Shown: one piece after another, positions 62,530-64,000 of the stretch
Numbering within the stretch: position 1 is the stretch's first letter
How the letters are laid out: each line of letters opens with the position of its first letter
The notes under the pieces: model-generated
What the model saw: only the letters and a program-made list of their open reading frames with translations
Databases searched by the model: none
What the model was told of the DNA's origin: nothing
Translations under genes and position numbers: made by a program
Origin: Daphnia pulex
Taxonomy: Eukaryota > Arthropoda > Branchiopoda > Diplostraca > Daphniidae
DNA length: 64,000 nucleotides
Reading direction: 5' to 3'
Assembly: GCF_021134715.1 (NCBI RefSeq)
Contig: NC_060019.1
Coordinates: 12,910,001 to 12,974,000, forward strand

Positions 62530-64000
62530 GTGAGTCCATTTATTATTAACCTTATGTAACTCTTGTCATCAGCTAAACTGTTATCGTCATCATGGACGTG
62601 GTCGACGTTACCCCGGCAAGCAATTTAGTTGTTGGTCCAGGTATATTAGACTAGAAATGTGAATCCTTTACGCACTGCCGTCGACTGTTATCGCTGCCGC
62701 TCTGCGTTTGAATTATTGGCTGGGGTTCACCGGTCCGTGAGTGTATGTTTAATCCGCCAAAAGTTGAAGGGCGGGACTACTACAGGGATGTCGGATTTAT
62801 TCCCAACTTCTTTTAATGATTCAACAGCAGCTACTGCCCGTTTCGCGCAGACTTGGAATGCCATCAAATGTAATTCCAGGGTCAAGCGAAAATGGACTTG
62901 ATTAAACTTATCTTTTTTTTTCTTACTAGAGGAAGGTTGTTTGGGACATCGATTACATTGGGTGTGTGTGGGGGAATTAAGGAGTATATGGCGAGGCAAC
63001 GCCCTCGGTCGGTTGGCACATAGCAACAACCCAACCAGTTGATTAAAGGAGAAAGAAAAAGAAAAAGAAAATAATTCCATCGACGAAAAAATGTGGGTGC
63101 TATACAATACTAACACGCCTCTTGTTTAGCACCGGTTTTCCAAGCAGTCCAATCGCAACCGCCCAAGTTAAGTCTCCAAGTCTGTTTATGTCATTGGCAC
63201 AGAGAGAACGACAAAGCAGGCGTCAAGTTAAATAAAGAAAAAAAGGGGGGCGAATTCAATCTCATTACTTACTACACCGAAAACAAGAAGAAAAAATCCC
63301 ACTGCGCCACCCAGAGTCATTACTCTATAGTATACATGCCCGTCGTGGTGGTGGTGGTGGTGATGGTTTTTCTGCGTGGGTCTTTGCCGTATAGACGTGG
63401 AGGAGAAAACATGTCAAAAGTCAAGTGCGGTGTGAGTCTGGGCCACATAAATGAAGCAATTCAAGCGACGTTGAGCTTTCTCTCTCGATTCCCCCGACGC
63501 CGACGTTAAAATAACAATTATGATTCTCGATTATTTTTTCGGAAAAAACGCACAACTCGACTGACAGATTGAACCCGCGCTAGAATGAGAGAGAGTGAGA
63601 GCGACGGAATCGAATTACGTCGTTGCGCAAACAATTCCGCGTCGGCGATTACATGCGCTAAGCTAATTAGAAAGGAAGTTGCTAGTACGAAAGAAACATT
63701 AATTTTCTTTATTATTATTTTTTCATCCTCGCTCTTTAGTAAATGAAAGTAAATTTAGTTTATGATGTTGATATTTGCCAGAATATTTCGATGTTGTTTT
63801 TTCTCGGCGCCGGGGTTATAATATTTGTTTGTTCAATAATATGCGGTGCAGCAGAGAGTGAGGCCGTGTAAGTGCAGCAGCAGCAGCAGACTAGTAGCAG
63901 AGGCTCTCGAGCGAGACTTTAACCCAGTTAGAAATCGGGCGTTGCGGATAGGCCTAAAAGGCGACACTCGTGACGACATGTTTGCGGGTGTAAGTGCGCG
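62530..64000 (+). other. Intron of the dpr-like gene (to the window end)
   Basis: Begins with the GTGAGT donor at 62530. I found no exon continuing the Ig domain up to 64000. It contains GTG and CAG triplet runs (near 63345 and 63880) and homopurine stretches only. Confidence 0.5.

Noticed and set aside
1..64000. tRNA, rRNA or CRISPR features
   Set aside because: No convincing B-box or cloverleaf, no rRNA-like stretch, and no regularly spaced direct repeats with unique spacers were seen; CRISPR is not expected in an animal genome.

Overview
ORGANISM. The window looks like nuclear DNA of an arthropod, most likely a branchiopod crustacean such as Daphnia. The reasons are several secreted cuticle proteins with a Rebers-Riddiford (R&R, Chitin_bind_4) domain, short GT-AG introns of about 50-80 bp, TATA/initiator promoters on the cuticle genes, a dpr-type immunoglobulin gene and scattered small DNA transposons. 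The species is an inference, since no marker gene is present. LAYOUT. 0-4 kb: the last seven exons of a protein phosphatase 6 regulatory subunit (SAPS family), then a complete five-exon MMD/PAQR-family membrane receptor gene, both on +. 4-8 kb: AT-rich DNA with weak spliced open frames of unknown identity. 8-14 kb: no recognisable protein gene, but diverged copies of one non-coding unit (8.3-9.2 and 12.7-13.7 kb), each ending near a CTCF-core-like site, and a 388-bp MITE-like element with a 34-bp perfect palindrome. 14.75-15.79 kb: a hAT transposon with 8-bp target-site duplications and a transposase remnant. 19.5-22 kb: a long cuticle protein gene (790 aa). 22.97-24.70 kb: a transposon with perfect inverted repeats of about 85-91 bp carrying an intron-containing, nonsense-broken THAP gene and a frameshifted second reading frame. 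28.4-29.3, 34.9-35.9 and 38.9-40.5 kb: three more cuticle genes (+, -, +), with a duplicated spliced unit of unknown function at 31.4-32.5 and 41.3-42.4 kb. 42.4-60.4 kb: a gene desert with two orphan TATA boxes. 60.4-62.5 kb: the first coding exons of a dpr-like immunoglobulin gene that runs out of the window. HOW THE GENES RELATE. The four cuticle genes form a local cluster. Each has a signal peptide split by a first intron after only a few codons and one R&R domain, and three have a recognisable TATA/initiator promoter of similar spacing. The last three share a KQIN...DDGSYT-type lead-in and are clear paralogues; the first is a more distant member with a cysteine pair. PPP6R, MMD and dpr are unrelated single-copy-type genes at the edges.
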